Shown here: in pieces, positions 26,532-34,878 of the stretch
How the letters are laid out: each line of letters begins with the position of its first letter
How positions within the stretch are numbered: position 1 is the stretch's first letter
The notes under the pieces: model-generated
What the model was told of the DNA's origin: nothing
Seen by the model: the letters and a program-made list of their open reading frames with translations, nothing else
Database searches by the model: none
Translations under genes and position numbers: made by a program
Origin: Bradyrhizobium aeschynomenes
GTDB lineage: Bacteria; Pseudomonadota; Alphaproteobacteria; Rhizobiales; Xanthobacteraceae
NCBI RefSeq assembly: GCF_013178945.1
Contig: NZ_JABFDM010000003.1
Coordinates: 620,001 to 684,000, forward strand
Length of the DNA: 64,000 bases
Direction of reading: 5' to 3'

Positions 26532-26877
26532 TCGTAGGAATGGGGTGGGTGAGTAAGGCGGCAACCATTGTTCTCTCGACATTTGCCGAGTGCCGTCTGT
26601 CGGCCCCGCGCTGTGCGATACAGCGCCCTCTCCCCTTGTGGGAGAGGGCATCACCGGCCCCTCCATGTCCTCGTTCGGGTGAGGGGTATCTCTCCGCGAA
26701 TGATGCTCGTGGAGAAATACCCCTCACCCTGCCGAGCTTGCCGACCCGTCCTACATGCCCTCTCCCACAAGGGGAGAGGGCGCATATATGGACACGGCGT
26801 TTGATCGGTCGATCTTCAAGTTTCGCAATGCCGATTCCAAACAAGATGTCGCTACGAACTAACCGTGGAGCTCCACC
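26532..26877. other. Intergenic region occupied by a palindromic element
   Basis: 346 bases between the cytosine deaminase-like gene and the carbamoylase. Nearly half is the repeat at 26623-26783. The last 90 bases probably hold the carbamoylase promoter; no coding frame is supported. Confidence 0.55.
26623..26783. repeat. Palindromic element, second copy of the 22352 type
   Basis: Outer arms at 26623-26650 and 26756-26783 are exact 28-bp reverse complements built on CCCTCTCCCCTTGTGGGAGA. The inner GTGAGGGGTAT and ATACCCCTCAC pair repeats the design of the element at 22352, but the connecting sequence differs. Confidence 0.8.
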
Positions 26878-27804
26878 ATGCGTGTGATCAACGTCGCCGC
26901 GGCCCAGATGGGGCCGATCCAGCGGGCCGAGAGCCGCGAGGCCGTCGTCGCGCGCATGACCGCGCTGCTGGACGAAGCCAAGCAAAAGGGGGCCGACCTC
27001 ATCGTCTATCCGGAGCTGGCGCTGACGACGTTCTTTCCGCGCTGGTACATCGAGGACCAGACTGAGGTCGATACCTGGTTCGAGCGCGACATGCCGAACG
27101 CCGCGGTGCAGCCGCTGTTCGACCGCGCCGCGCAGCACGGCATCGCGATGTATCTCGGCTATGCCGAGCTGACGCCGGACGGGCACCACTACAACACCGC
27201 CATCCTGACCGACCGCGAGAGCCGCATCGTCGGCAAGTACCGCAAGGTGCATCTGCCCGGCCACGAGGAGTTCGAGCCGGAGCGCAGCCACCAGCATCTG
27301 GAGAAGCGCTATTTCGAGCCGGGCGACCTCGGCTTTCCGGTCTGGCGCAATCTCGGCGGGATCATGGGCATGGCCATCTGCAACGATCGCCGCTGGCCGG
27401 AGACTTATCGCGTGATGGGGCTGCAGGACGTCGAGCTGGTGCTGATCGGCTACAACACGCCGTCGGTGAACTCGCTGAAATCTGCGGAGGGACTGCAGCA
27501 GCGCCTGTTCCACAATCGTCTCTCCGCGCAGGCTGGCGCCTACCAGAACTCGTGCTGGGTGGTGGCTGTGGCCAAGGCCGGTATGGAAGACGGCCATCAT
27601 CTGATCGGCGGCAGCCTGATCGTCAATCCCGACGGCGAGATCGTCGCGGAAGCTGTGACGGAAGGCGACGAGGTGCTGGTCGCGCCTTGCGATATGGATG
27701 CGACGCGCTTCGGCAAGCAGACGATCTTCGATTTCGCGAGGCATCGAAGGGTGGAGCATTACGGGCTGATCACCAGCCGCACCGGTGCGGTGCCGCCGGA
27801 GTGA
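26878..27804 (+). CDS. N-carbamoyl-D-amino acid hydrolase (D-carbamoylase) family
   Basis: Removes the carbamoyl group from N-carbamoyl-D-amino acids, the last step of hydantoin use. The 308-aa protein keeps Glu46 (VYPELALTTFFPRW), Lys123 (KYRKVHLPGHEEFEP) and Cys168 (AICNDRRWPETYRVMGL). The flanks HLEKRYFEPGDLGFPV and AGAYQNSCWVVAVAK are very like the known Agrobacterium enzyme. A racemase and a hydantoinase follow within 3 kb. It is closer to the characterised D-carbamoylases than the paralogue at 14247. Confidence 0.9.
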   Translation: MRVINVAAAQMGPIQRAESREAVVARMTALLDEAKQKGADLIVYPELALTTFFPRWYIEDQTEVDTWFERDMPNAAVQPLFDRAAQHGIAMYLGYAELTPDGHHYNTAILTDRESRIVGKYRKVHLPGHEEFEPERSHQHLEKRYFEPGDLGFPVWRNLGGIMGMAICNDRRWPETYRVMGLQDVELVLIGYNTPSVNSLKSAEGLQQRLFHNRLSAQAGAYQNSCWVVAVAKAGMEDGHHLIGGSLIVNPDGEIVAEAVTEGDEVLVAPCDMDATRFGKQTIFDFARHRRVEHYGLITSRTGAVPPE

Positions 27805-27874
27805 GGCGGCTAGTTTTCAACTGGTGAGCTGAGCAGAGGGCCGTTGTTGGACCCCAGCGTCCATCAACGGTGTC

Positions 27875-27894
27875 GTCCCGGCGAACGCCGGGAC
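27875..27894. repeat. Short perfect hairpin between convergent genes
   Basis: GTCCCGGCG, two bases, then CGCCGGGAC. It is part of a dispersed 'cgccgggaccc' repeat that also ends the element at 47251. Lying between convergent carbamoylase and racemase genes, it may act as a bidirectional terminator. Confidence 0.5.
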
Positions 27895-27967
27895 CCATAC
27901 CGCGGAATCTATCGAGGAGCGGAACTGGCAGTTGCATGCCTCACGTCGAGGCTCAGCGAGCCTTCAC

Positions 27968-28627
27968 TCACCTCGCAAACGCCACCGCGCCGAGCGCCAT
28001 CGTCACCGCGGCCTGCGTGGGATCGATCACCGGAATGCCCAGCGCATCCTCCAGATTCTTGCGATGCCGCGCCATGCCGGCGCAGCCCATCACGATGGCG
28101 CCGGCGCCATCCTCCTCCTTCAAGGCGCGGCCGACCGCGATCATCTTCGCCAGCGTGCCTTCGCCCGACGCCGTCTCCGCCACGGTCATGTCGAGCGGCC
28201 GCTCGGCGGCGAGCCGGTCCATCAGCCCCATCTGACGCAGATAACGGATATGGCGGCGGATCGAGCGCTGCGCGATCGCGAGGACGCCGAACGTGTCGGC
28301 GCGGGTCAGCGCGGTCAGCACGCCGCATTCGGCGATGCCCAGCACCGGGCGCGTCGTAGCCTCGCGGCACACGTGCAAGCCCGGATCGCTGTAGCAGGCG
28401 ATGACGAACGCGCTGGATGCATTGTCGCCCTCGACGAAGCGCCGTAGCGGCAGCGCTACGCTGTCGGCGTCCTTCTGGCTCTCGACGCCGTAGGGTCCTT
28501 CCTTCAAGGTCTCGCACACGATCTCCGGTCCTTCCGCGAACATCAGCGGCTTCAGCGCCGCCGCGAGGCCGTCGGTCACCACCTGGTTGGAGTTCGGGTT
28601 GATCACGGTGATGCGCGGGCGGGACAT
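27968..28627 (-). CDS. Asp/Glu/hydantoin racemase family protein
   Basis: Predicted to racemise 5-substituted hydantoins so that a D-specific hydantoinase can consume both forms. The 219-aa protein starts MSRPRITVINPNSN, the family opening. It has the two catalytic cysteines at Cys78 (FVIACYSDPG) and Cys182 (IVMGCAGMA). The start at 28627 is fixed by this opening; a frame open further upstream is not conserved. It is divergent from the hydantoinase gene, with 128 bp between starts. Confidence 0.88.
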   Translation of the reverse strand: MSRPRITVINPNSNQVVTDGLAAALKPLMFAEGPEIVCETLKEGPYGVESQKDADSVALPLRRFVEGDNASSAFVIACYSDPGLHVCREATTRPVLGIAECGVLTALTRADTFGVLAIAQRSIRRHIRYLRQMGLMDRLAAERPLDMTVAETASGEGTLAKMIAVGRALKEEDGAGAIVMGCAGMARHRKNLEDALGIPVIDPTQAAVTMALGAVAFAR

Positions 28628-28755
28628 GGGTGTTACCTGCTTCTTCGGAGTTGACGTCGCCCGACAGGCAACCACTATGCCACGGCGGACGCAAGCAGGC
28701 CGACGCGGCTTCGTAGCGTCCACGCCGTTCCATCTGGCAGAACTAGGAGATCGCG

Positions 28756-30225
28756 ATGACCGAGCCGGCCTATGACCTGATCATCCGGGGAGGGCGCGTC
28801 GCCACCACCACCGATACGTTCGAGGCCGACGTCGCCATCTCCGGCGAGACCATCGCGGCGATCGGCCGCGGCCTGGGGCCTGCGAGGCGCGAAATCGATG
28901 CGCGCGGCAAATACGTGCTGCCCGGCGGCGTCGACAGCCACTGCCACATCGAGCAGCTCTCGGCCGCCGGCATCGTCAACGCCGATACGTTCGAGAGCGC
29001 AACGACCTCGGCGGCGTTTGGCGGCACCACCTCAGTGATCTCGTTCGCCGCGCAGCATGTCGGTATGCAGCTGCCGCAGGTGCTGGAGGACTATCACGCG
29101 CTGGCGCGCAAGGGCGCAGTGATCGACTACGCGTTCCACATGATCATCGCCGATCCCACCAAGGAGACCTTGGAGCGCGACCTGCCGGCGCTGATCCGGC
29201 AGGGCCACGGCTCGATCAAGATCTTCATGACCTATGATCGGCTCAAGATCGACGACGAGCCGCTGCTCGACATCCTCGTCGCCGCGCGCGAGGGTGGCGC
29301 GATGCTGTGCGCGCATGCCGAGAACCACGGCATCATCTCCTGGATGGTGAAGCGGCTGCTGGCGCGCGGCTACACCGCGCCGAAGTACCACGCCATCAGC
29401 CACGCGCGCTTCTCGGAAGCCGAGGCGTTCAATCGTCTCATCGGCATGGCGGCGCTGGTCGATCAGCCGATCATGATCTTCCACGTCTCGACCGCCGAAG
29501 GCGCCAAGGTGATCCGCGACGCGCGCGGGCAGGGGCTGAAGGTGTTCGCGGAAACCTGTCCGCAATACCTGTTCATGACGGCCGAGGATCTCGACAAGCC
29601 GGGCATCGAGGGCGCGAAATGGATGTGCAGCCCGCCGCCGCGCCGGGCGCCGGACCAGGAGGCGCTGTGGCAGGCGCTGTCGCTCGGCGATCTCCAGACG
29701 ATCTCGTCGGACCACGCGCCGTACCGCTTCGACGAGACCGGCAAGCTGCGCGCCGGCCCCAACCCGAATTTCAAGCAGATCGCCAACGGCCTGCCGGGAC
29801 TGGAACTGCGGCTGCCGCTGCTGTTCGACGCGATGGTGTCGAAGGGCCGGCTCGGCCTCAACAAGTTCGTCGAGCTGACGTCGACGGCGCCGGCGAAGAT
29901 CTACAGTCTGCATCCGCGCAAGGGCGCGATCGCGATCGGCGCCGATGCCGACATCGCGCTGTGGGATCCGGACAAGCGCGTCACCATTGCTGATGAGAGC
30001 ATGCACGACCTCGCCGGCTACACGCCATTCGCGGGGCGCAGCGTCCAGGGCTGGCCGGTGACGGTGCTGTCGCGCGGCCGGGTGATTGTCGATGACGGAA
30101 AAGTCTCGGCGAAGCCCGGCTCCGGCCAGTTCCTCGCCCGCAGCGGCGGCGAGGCGGCAAAGCCGACGGGGCGTCTGGTGGCGGACATGGATCCCGAGAA
30201 GAATTTCGGGGCGAAGCTGCTGTGA
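28756..30225 (+). CDS. D-hydantoinase / dihydropyrimidinase
   Basis: Opens hydantoin or dihydropyrimidine rings to N-carbamoyl amino acids. The 489-aa protein has the binuclear metal set: His62 and His64 (DSHCHIEQ), carbamylated Lys155 (GSIKIFMTY), His187 (LCAHAENH), His243 (IFHVSTAEG) and Asp319 (SSDHAPY). AGGAG precedes the ATG by 5 nt. With the adjacent racemase and the carbamoylase at 26878 it completes the three-enzyme hydantoin route. No dihydropyrimidine dehydrogenase is nearby, which favours hydantoin-like substrates over pyrimidines. Confidence 0.9.
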   Translation: MTEPAYDLIIRGGRVATTTDTFEADVAISGETIAAIGRGLGPARREIDARGKYVLPGGVDSHCHIEQLSAAGIVNADTFESATTSAAFGGTTSVISFAAQHVGMQLPQVLEDYHALARKGAVIDYAFHMIIADPTKETLERDLPALIRQGHGSIKIFMTYDRLKIDDEPLLDILVAAREGGAMLCAHAENHGIISWMVKRLLARGYTAPKYHAISHARFSEAEAFNRLIGMAALVDQPIMIFHVSTAEGAKVIRDARGQGLKVFAETCPQYLFMTAEDLDKPGIEGAKWMCSPPPRRAPDQEALWQALSLGDLQTISSDHAPYRFDETGKLRAGPNPNFKQIANGLPGLELRLPLLFDAMVSKGRLGLNKFVELTSTAPAKIYSLHPRKGAIAIGADADIALWDPDKRVTIADESMHDLAGYTPFAGRSVQGWPVTVLSRGRVIVDDGKVSAKPGSGQFLARSGGEAAKPTGRLVADMDPEKNFGAKLL

Positions 30226-30242
30226 AGGGAATGGGGATAGCA

Positions 30243-30376
30243 TGGCCTCGTGCTTCGAGACGGGCGCTTCTCGCCCTCCTCAGCATGAGGGGAGAGAGTA
30301 AGGCACGCGGCCTTGTAGCTGCTGACCCTCATGGTGAGGAGGCCGCGCCAGCAGCCGTCTCGAACCATGAGGCCCC
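30243..30376. repeat. Two REP-like elements in tandem
   Basis: One copy at 30243-30292 (GCCTCGTGCTTCGAGACGGG to CTCCTCAGCATGAGG) and one at 30326-30376 (CCCTCATGGTGAGGAGG to TCTCGAACCATGAGGCCC). They belong to the family seen at 21405, 21611 and 40300-40418 and fill the gap between the hydantoinase and epimerase genes. Confidence 0.65.
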
Positions 30377-30394
30377 GATGGAGAGGCTTCTCGC

Positions 30395-31366
30395 ATGCAT
30401 GTCCTGATCTTCGGCGGCGCCGGCTTCGTCGGGCTCAACATCGCGCAAGGACTGCTCGAGCGTGGGCATGTCGTGACGGTGTTCGACGCGGCGCCTCTGC
30501 CGAGCGCGGCGCAACGTGCCTTCGCGCCGTTTGGTGAGCGGCTGCGTGTGATCAAATGCGACGTGACCGACGCGACTGCCGTCGTAACGGCGGTCGGCAG
30601 CGGCTGCGACGCCGTGGTCATGGGCGCCGCGATCACCGCCGGCCCCGAGCGCGACGCAGCCGATCCCGAGCGCATCCTCGCGGTCAACCTGCTGGCGCAA
30701 GTGCCGATCCTGCAGGCGGCGCGGCGCAGCGGTATCCGGCGCGTGATCAATCTGTCGTCCGCTGCATCCTATGGCGCCAGCGGCCAGCGCTTTGCCGTGC
30801 TGGAGGAGACCACGCCGTGCGAACCGGTGTCGCTCTACGCGATCACCAAGTTCACCTCCGAACGCGTCGCGGCCCGGCTGTCCGACCTGTGGAAGACCGA
30901 CGTCATCAGCGTGCGGCTGTCGGCGGTGTTCGGCCCGTTCGAGCGCGGCGGCGGCGTGCGCGACACGCCGTCGCCGCAGGCTCTGATCGCGGCCTGCTGT
31001 GCACGCAATGAGCCGGCGCTGCTGAACGAGCCGGGCGACAAGGACTGGGTCTACGCGGTCGACGTCGCCGATGCGGTCTGCCTGCTGCTCGAGACCGAAA
31101 AGCCGCAACAGACGCTCTACAACATCTCCAACGAGGCAACGTTCACGGCCGAGGCCTGGGGTCGCGCCTTCGCGAGCGGTCGGGCCGGTTTCACCTGCCG
31201 GCTCGCGGAGCAGGGTGAGACGCCGACGGTGCCGGTGTTCGCGCCGGTTCGCGGCCGGCTGTCGACGACGCGGCTGGCCGACGAGTTCGGCTGGCGCGCG
31301 CGGTTCGACTGCGCTGGTTCGGCCGAGCATTTCGGCCGCTGGTTCGATCAGTACGGGAGAGAGTGA
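30395..31366 (+). CDS. NAD-dependent epimerase/dehydratase family protein
   Basis: An extended short-chain dehydrogenase-fold protein, 323 aa. The N-terminal NAD-binding motif is GGAGFVG (residues 7-13). The catalytic Tyr-x3-Lys is in SLYAITKFTSERVA, with the partner Ser in NLSSAASYG. Family members act on nucleotide sugars or hydroxy acids, so the substrate cannot be set. It starts 18 bp after a repeat element and is followed after 1 bp by an SDR gene, so the two act together, possibly downstream of the hydantoin enzymes. Confidence 0.85.
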   Translation: MHVLIFGGAGFVGLNIAQGLLERGHVVTVFDAAPLPSAAQRAFAPFGERLRVIKCDVTDATAVVTAVGSGCDAVVMGAAITAGPERDAADPERILAVNLLAQVPILQAARRSGIRRVINLSSAASYGASGQRFAVLEETTPCEPVSLYAITKFTSERVAARLSDLWKTDVISVRLSAVFGPFERGGGVRDTPSPQALIAACCARNEPALLNEPGDKDWVYAVDVADAVCLLLETEKPQQTLYNISNEATFTAEAWGRAFASGRAGFTCRLAEQGETPTVPVFAPVRGRLSTTRLADEFGWRARFDCAGSAEHFGRWFDQYGRE

Positions 31367-31367
31367 G

Positions 31368-32129
31368 ATGAGGCTGAAGGACAAGGTCGCCGTCGTCACC
31401 GGGGGCGGCTCGGGCATCGGCCGCGCCAGCGCCGCGATGTTCGCGCGCGAGGGCGCGTATCTCGCACTGGTCGACCGTGATGCTGCTGGGGCCGAACGGA
31501 CGCTGGCGCTGGTGCGTGAAGCGGGCGGCGACGGCAGCGTCCATGTCGGCGATGTCGGGGATGCCAACTTCGCCAGGTCGACCATTGAAGGCGTGGCGGC
31601 GTCGCGCGGCCGGCTCGACGTGCTGATGACCGCGGCGGGATTTTCCTGCGGCGGCACCGTCGTCACGACCGATCCGGCAGATTGGGACGCGGTGTTCCGC
31701 GCCAATGTCGGCGGCACCTGGCTGTGGGCGAAGGTTGCGGTGCCGGTCATGCAGACGAAGAAAGCAGGCTCGATCATCACTGTCGCTTCGCAACTCGCGG
31801 TCGCCGGCGGCAAGGGCAACAGCGCCTATATCGCGGCCAAGGGCGCGATCATCAGCCTGACCCGCACCATGGCGGTGGACTTCGCCACCGACGGCATCCG
31901 CGTCAACGCGCTGGCGCCGGGTGCCATCGACACGCCGCTGCTGCGTCGCAGCTTTGCGCGCCATGCCGATCCCGAGCCGGTCCGCGACGCATCGCGACAG
32001 CGCCACGCGATGAAGCGGTTTGGAGAGGCGGACGAGGTTGCGGCGGCGGCGCTGTTTCTGGCCAGCGACGAGGCGTCGTTCACGACCGGCATCGTGCTGC
32101 CGGTGGATGGTGGGTGGCTGGCGGCTTAG
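31368..32129 (+). CDS. Short-chain dehydrogenase/reductase (SDR)
   Basis: A classical SDR of 253 aa: VTGGGSGIGRA cofactor motif (residues 10-20), the NAG-like LMTAAGFSCGG segment, Ser in IITVASQLA, and Tyr-x3-Lys in SAYIAAKGA. It ends with the usual TGIVLPVDGGW. An acidic Asp after the second strand (ALVDRDA) suggests NAD rather than NADP. The ATG at 31368 follows the preceding stop by one base and has GGGAGAGAG upstream. The substrate is unknown. Confidence 0.9.
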   Translation: MRLKDKVAVVTGGGSGIGRASAAMFAREGAYLALVDRDAAGAERTLALVREAGGDGSVHVGDVGDANFARSTIEGVAASRGRLDVLMTAAGFSCGGTVVTTDPADWDAVFRANVGGTWLWAKVAVPVMQTKKAGSIITVASQLAVAGGKGNSAYIAAKGAIISLTRTMAVDFATDGIRVNALAPGAIDTPLLRRSFARHADPEPVRDASRQRHAMKRFGEADEVAAAALFLASDEASFTTGIVLPVDGGWLAA

Positions 32130-32202
32130 AAATAGGCGGCAGAGTTCGAGATCTGCCCGTCTGCTTTTTCGATTGAGCGCGGACATCACTCCGGCGGCGG
32201 TC

Positions 32203-32233
32203 GGCTCCCCTCCCCGCAAGGGGGAGGGGAGCC
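32203..32233. terminator. Strong hairpin between convergent genes, probable bidirectional terminator
   Basis: A perfect 13-bp stem, GGCTCCCCTCCCC with GGGGAGGGGAGCC, around a GCAAG loop. It sits 73 bp after the SDR stop and 43 bp from the convergent LysR stop. No T-run follows, as is common in GC-rich genomes. It resembles the outer arm of the palindromic repeats. Confidence 0.6.
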
Positions 32234-32276
32234 CACCGGTTGCGCGGAGAGAGATCGGATCCCAACAGACAAGCAA

Positions 32277-33173
32277 TTACCTCTTCCCCGCTGTCCCCTT
32301 CCGATCCCGCCCGCGCAAGATATCCGCCAGCGCCGCGGCATTCCGTGACAGCGGCTCGAACCGCGGCGTCAGCAGATACGCGCGCATCGGTGTCTTCGGC
32401 GCGAGCGGCCGCGCAACAAGATCCGGCCAGGCGCGGCCGCGGAGGACGAATTCGTCGACGACCGCAAGGCCCCCGCCGGCGCGGACCATGGCGCAGGCGT
32501 CGGGCGTGTAGCGCACGATCGTCGTGGGCTCCGGGCCGCCGGCGAGCGCTGATGTCACGATGTGGCCGTAGGGTGTCTGCGGGCCGAAGCCGACCAGCGG
32601 GTAAGGCAGCATGTCCTTCGGCCGGATGCTGCGCAGCTTCGCCAGCGCATGATCCGCCGGCATGATGACGTGCAGCGCGCCTTCCGCGATCGTCTCCACC
32701 GCCACCGTCGGCTCGTCGACCGGCAACACGGTGACGCCGACATCGGCCCGGGCGGTGCCGACCCGATTGACGATCTCCAGAAGCGTCAGCGACTCGAATT
32801 CGACCCGCAGGTCGGGAAAGCGGCTGCGCAGCCGCGCCAAGGCGTCCGGCACCATGCCGTATCCCGCGCTCGGGCTGGCCACGACCCGGATGGTGCCGGT
32901 GCCGCCGGCGCGCAGCTCATCGGCGAGATCGTTGATGCGCGCGACGCCGCGATGGATGTGCTCGACCTCGGCGAACAGTCGCTTGGCCTCCGGCGTCGGC
33001 TGCACACGGCCGCTGATGCGCTCGAACAGTTTCAGCTTGAGGCCGTCCTCGGTGTAGGCGAGCAGCCGGCTGACGGCGGGCTGCGAGACCGACAGCAGCC
33101 GCGCGGCGCCGCTGATCGAGCCGGTGATCATGATGGCGCGGAAGACCTCGATCTGGCGCAGGTTGAGCGGCAT
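32277..33173 (-). CDS. LysR-family transcriptional regulator
   Basis: A LysR-type regulator, 298 aa. The winged helix-turn-helix is at the N-terminus (MPLNLRQIEVFRAIMITGSISGAARLLSVSQPAVSRLL), and the effector domain begins near IRVVASPSAGYGMVPDAL. The start at 33173 is chosen because AAGAGG precedes it and it matches the family N-terminus. It is divergent from the flavoprotein gene at 33384. The gap contains a palindromic site that recurs before the dehydrogenase gene at 40537, so this protein probably controls both, including the intervening transporter genes. Confidence 0.9.
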   Translation of the reverse strand: MPLNLRQIEVFRAIMITGSISGAARLLSVSQPAVSRLLAYTEDGLKLKLFERISGRVQPTPEAKRLFAEVEHIHRGVARINDLADELRAGGTGTIRVVASPSAGYGMVPDALARLRSRFPDLRVEFESLTLLEIVNRVGTARADVGVTVLPVDEPTVAVETIAEGALHVIMPADHALAKLRSIRPKDMLPYPLVGFGPQTPYGHIVTSALAGGPEPTTIVRYTPDACAMVRAGGGLAVVDEFVLRGRAWPDLVARPLAPKTPMRAYLLTPRFEPLSRNAAALADILRGRDRKGTAGKR

Positions 33174-33225
33174 GCGACCTCTTGTCTCGATGCAAGTCCT
33201 ACTGGACTGTACGCGCGGGACCCAG

Positions 33226-33266
33226 CCCATAACAAGCCGTTATGGGCAGCGGACAAATCGGTATGG
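33226..33266. promoter_or_regulatory. Candidate LysR operator, copy 1
   Basis: A perfect dyad CCCATAAC-N5-GTTATGGG (33226-33246) followed by GGACAAATCGGTATGG. It matches the 41-bp site at 40429 in 32 of 41 positions, including GGACAA and GGTAT outside the dyad. The dyad carries the LysR T-N11-A type spacing (ATAAC with GTTAT). It lies 53 bp from the LysR start and 118 bp from the flavoprotein start. Confidence 0.65.
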
Positions 33267-33383
33267 AAGGCTCAGGGCCCGCTTTGCTAAGCTTCACCGG
33301 CCGGGTGACATGACTGATGGAGAGAGCGTGAGCGACAGCAAGCGTGTCGACCGCGATGACGCGTGTTTCATCCGGTGGCCAGC

Positions 33384-34799
33384 ATGAGCGACGGTCTCGC
33401 CAGGCTGACGGCCCAGGTTCGCAGCGATCTTGCCAAGATCGCCCATCCCACCATGCCATGGCTGACGCCTGTCAGTGGCGCCGATGGCCGGGCGGCCTTC
33501 GATGTGCTGATCGTCGGCGGCGGTCAATCGGGTCTTGCGACCGCGTTCGCTTTGCTGCGCTCCCGCGTCAGCAACATTCTCGTGCTCGACAAGGCCGAGG
33601 AAGGGCGCGAAGGACCGTGGCTCACCTATGCGCGCATGCCGACCTTGCGCAGCCCGAAGGATTTCACCGGACCCGATCTCGACATTCCCTGCCTCACCTA
33701 TCAGGCGTGGCACGAAGCGAAGTTCGGCGAAACGAGCTGGCGCGATCTTAACCTGATCCCGCGCGAATATTGGGCAGACTATCTTGCCTGGTATCGCGAG
33801 GTGCTCGACCTTCCCGTGCGCAACGGCTGCGAGGTCGTCGACATCGCGCCGGCCGCTGATGGACTGCTCAAGGCGACAGTGCGCAGCAAGGACGGCGAGA
33901 CCACGCTCTACGCGCGCAAGATCGTGCTCGCGACCGGCCAGGAGGGCATGGGCGACTGGAGCATTCCGGAACCGCTGCGCCATTTGCCGGCGACGCGTTG
34001 CGCCCATTCCGGTGCCGAGATCGACTTCGAGAGCTTGCGCGGCCGCCGCGTCGCTGTCGTCGGCGCCGGCGCCTCCGCCTTCGACAACGCGGCCGTCGCA
34101 CTCGAAGCAGGCGCGGCGCGCGTCGATCTGTTGTGCCGTCGCGCGGAAATCCAGCTCATCCAGCCCTATCGCTGGCTGACGTTCCGCGGCTTCCTGCGGC
34201 ACTTCTCCGAGCTCGACGATGCCTGGCGCTGGCGTTTCATGCGCGCCGTGCTCGAACTGCGCGAAGGCTTTCCGCAGCATACCTATGACCGCTGTGCCGT
34301 TCATTCCGCCTTCCGGCTGCATGAGAGCGCCGCCGTGTCGGCCGCGCGCGACACGCCCGATGGAGTCGTGCTGAAGACGCCGCAAGGCGAGGTCACGGCC
34401 GACTTCGTCATCAGCGCGACCGGCATTGCGATGGATTTCACCAAGCGGCCGGAGCTGCAGCGCTTCGCCGCCAACATCGCACGCTGGTGTGACCGCTACA
34501 CGCCCGATCCAGGCGAGCGCAACGACCGGCTCGGCGCATTTCCCTACCTGGCCGACGACTACGCGCTGTGCGAACGGACTCCCGGCGAGACGCCGTGGAT
34601 CCGCGACATCCATGTGTTCGCCATTGCCTCGACGATGAGCTTCGGCGCATCGGGATCATCTATCAACGCGATGACGACCGCGGTGCCGAAGCTCGTGCAC
34701 GGCCTGACGCGCGGGCTGTTCACCGCCGATATCGACAAGCATTGGGCCAACTTCCAGGCCTATGATGTGAGACAGGCCGAGGTGCGCCGTGGCACGTGA
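33384..34799 (+). CDS. FAD/NAD(P)-binding oxidoreductase, flavin-monooxygenase-like
   Basis: A two-Rossmann flavoprotein of about 471 aa. The FAD motif GGGQSGLA is near residue 45, and the NAD(P) motif VVGAGASAFDNA is near residue 228, followed by the ATGI segment of flavin-dependent monooxygenases (ISATGIAMDF). The ATG at 33384 overlaps the stop of a 19-codon GTG-start frame (33328-33387) that has its own GGAGAG site, suggesting coupled translation; an ATG at 33363 would add seven residues. It precedes a dipeptide-type transporter, so it may oxidise the imported compound. Confidence 0.84.
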   Translation: MSDGLARLTAQVRSDLAKIAHPTMPWLTPVSGADGRAAFDVLIVGGGQSGLATAFALLRSRVSNILVLDKAEEGREGPWLTYARMPTLRSPKDFTGPDLDIPCLTYQAWHEAKFGETSWRDLNLIPREYWADYLAWYREVLDLPVRNGCEVVDIAPAADGLLKATVRSKDGETTLYARKIVLATGQEGMGDWSIPEPLRHLPATRCAHSGAEIDFESLRGRRVAVVGAGASAFDNAAVALEAGAARVDLLCRRAEIQLIQPYRWLTFRGFLRHFSELDDAWRWRFMRAVLELREGFPQHTYDRCAVHSAFRLHESAAVSAARDTPDGVVLKTPQGEVTADFVISATGIAMDFTKRPELQRFAANIARWCDRYTPDPGERNDRLGAFPYLADDYALCERTPGETPWIRDIHVFAIASTMSFGASGSSINAMTTAVPKLVHGLTRGLFTADIDKHWANFQAYDVRQAEVRRGT

Positions 34800-34878
34800 T
34801 TTGCTGCTGCGCGTGCATCAGATGAGCCGGCAGGTGTTTTTAGTCCCGGATTTTGAGACCAATGAGGGAACAGGGGCG

